A stretch of 64,000 nt of DNA. Origin: Sphingobacteriales bacterium (lineage in GTDB: Bacteria; Bacteroidota; Bacteroidia; Sphingobacteriales; Sphingobacteriaceae). A program made the position numbers and the translations under genes. Where the stretch lies: assembly GCA_025353765.1 (NCBI GenBank), contig JANXOD010000015.1:170120-234119 (forward strand), read 5' to 3'. This document shows positions 63,171 to 64,000 of this stretch, one piece after another. The notes below the pieces were generated by a model that saw only the letters and a list, made by a program, of their open reading frames with translations, did not search any database and had not been told where the DNA came from. Within the stretch, counting starts at the first letter, position 1; each line of letters starts with the position of its first letter.

Positions 63171-63629
63171 ATGAAAAAACGATTGATAACGATAGCCCTG
63201 ATAGCTATCCTCTGTTTGGGCAGCGCTGCTGCCCAAACAGTACCGGATAAAGCGGGCACACGGGCTCTCAAGGCAACTCCTTGGGCCACCCGGCAGCACT
63301 TAGATCTGTACAAGAAAGGCTTGCCTAAGGTTAGTCTGAGTATCCGTGGAAATTCGGGCAACTGGACGCTTTTTGCTCCTTATCCCAATCCGTTCAGGAC
63401 TGAAACCAGTATCTCTTACCTGCTGCCCCAGCAGGGAATGGTGAGCCTGCAGATCAGGGACCTGAATGGAAGAATTCTGAAAACCTGGCAGGAACAAAGG
63501 AACAAAGGAAATCAGACCACCCACTGGGATGGAAGGGATGATGCCGGAAATGAACTGGGAGCCGGTATCTATTTCTGCTCCATCATATACAATGGAACCT
63601 CTAAAGTAAAAAAACTAATCAAAGAGTAA
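63171..63629 (+). CDS. Bare T9SS type A sorting-domain protein
   Basis: A 152-residue protein with a signal peptide (LITIALIAILCLGSAAAQ) and a short linker. Residues about 65-152 are a Por/type IX secretion C-terminal sorting domain: LFAPYPNPFRTETSISYLLPQQGMVSLQIRDLNGRILKTW, then GNELGAGIYFCSIIYNG and a basic end. There is no cargo domain. It follows the metallopeptidase by 40 bp and shares its GC-rich base composition. It may be a leftover tail of a larger gene or a stand-alone surface marker. Confidence 0.75.
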   Translation: MKKRLITIALIAILCLGSAAAQTVPDKAGTRALKATPWATRQHLDLYKKGLPKVSLSIRGNSGNWTLFAPYPNPFRTETSISYLLPQQGMVSLQIRDLNGRILKTWQEQRNKGNQTTHWDGRDDAGNELGAGIYFCSIIYNGTSKVKKLIKE

Positions 63630-63735
63630 GGGTAAGGGGACAGGGTGATTTTATAGTAAGTTACACATCAAGTAAGTTTGAAGGATATGTTACGGACCGA
63701 GATTAACACCTAAACTGAGAAATCATTTTTCATAT

Positions 63736-64000
63736 TTATTCTGTTTGAATAAATCCTATCACATTACCAAAAGGATCATAAATACTTCCTACTCGTATAT
63801 CACCGCCTACATTGGTAATTTGCTGATGTATGCTTACAGCTTTCGATGAAAATTGTTCAAAAGCTGCATCTATGTTGTCTACTTTCCAATAGGTAATGCT
63901 ATGGTTACCTTTTGTGTACGTTTCTGAGCCGGGATCGAGCCCAAGTTCAAATCCGTCTATATTAAATCCCACATAATATGGTTCATCAAAATAGGGTTTA
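63736..64000 (-). CDS. VOC/glyoxalase-family protein, cut by the window edge
   Basis: The open frame runs past the end of the window, so the N terminus is not visible. The visible 88 residues (PYFDEPYYVGFNIDGFELGLDPGSET, then GNHSITYWKVDNIDAAFEQF and IYDPFGNVIGFIQTE) match the second half of the vicinal-oxygen-chelate fold, as in glyoxalase/bleomycin-resistance-type proteins. The ATG-less internal GTG at 63972 is not the true start. Confidence 0.78.
   Translation of the reverse strand, partial: KPYFDEPYYVGFNIDGFELGLDPGSETYTKGNHSITYWKVDNIDAAFEQFSSKAVSIHQQITNVGGDIRVGSIYDPFGNVIGFIQTE

Noticed and set aside
59891..63629. Whole peptidase region as a recent prophage or transposon
   Set aside because: No integrase, transposase, att repeats or tRNA were seen at its ends; only composition changes, and that inside a gene.

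Overview
The window is a 64 kb piece of a low-GC Bacteroidota chromosome, most likely order Sphingobacteriales (Pedobacter/Solitalea-like). This rests on several signs: -7 promoter boxes of the TAnnTTTG type, almost no Shine-Dalgarno sequences, MnmD, DUF5522, UMF1-type MFS, long NusB and DUF2807 proteins, a type IX secretion sorting domain, and the order thrS-infC-rpmI-rplT. No rRNA, tRNA, insertion sequence, prophage or CRISPR array was seen.

Layout. 0-5 kb: two DUF2807 surface proteins, an MFS exporter, a LutA-like Fe-S protein and small unknowns. 5.2-8.6 kb: the translation cluster thrS-infC-rpmI-rplT. 8.7-20 kb: housekeeping (sucC, lolD, an epimerase, an L,D-transpeptidase, an aromatic amino acid hydroxylase with an SDR, ssb). 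20-23.4 kb: a VOC/YciI/ECF42-type sigma cluster. 23.4-28 kb: HMG-CoA lyase-like, fba, accD. 28-33 kb: an accessory, partly decayed stretch with a 21-bp tandem array, a frameshifted deacetylase, a GNAT gene flanked by repeats and an aldo/keto reductase remnant. 33-35.4 kb: thiM-thiE-thiD thiamine salvage. 35.5-46.8 kb: cysteine desulfurase, phosphohexomutase, and a long minus-strand run (nusB, DUF1573, yajC, ybbR, coaE, exonuclease, DUF5522, amino-acid dehydrogenase). 46.9-54 kb: a kinase remnant with an intact response regulator, an ABC exporter, prfC and a flavoprotein. 54-59.5 kb: a second 21-bp array, mazG, glutathione peroxidase, mnmD and an MBL-rhodanese protein. 59.9-63.6 kb: a secreted M4-type metallopeptidase whose 3' half is abruptly GC-rich, followed by a bare T9SS sorting-domain protein.

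Most interesting points. (1) The thrS leader holds two near-identical hairpins with 7-nt loops that obey tRNA-Thr(UGU) anticodon-loop rules; one inner base pair co-varies, and the second hairpin contains the thrS start codon. (2) Two unrelated-sequence arrays, both with an exact 21-bp period (two helical turns) and a small dyad in each unit, each lie upstream of a gene for a small helical protein; this may be one recurring array-plus-protein module. (3) The metallopeptidase is a compositional chimera. (4) An attC-like folded site directly follows a GNAT gene. (5) The start region of an ECF42-type sigma gene is folded into a terminator-like hairpin.

All functional calls come from reading motifs by eye; no database search was run.
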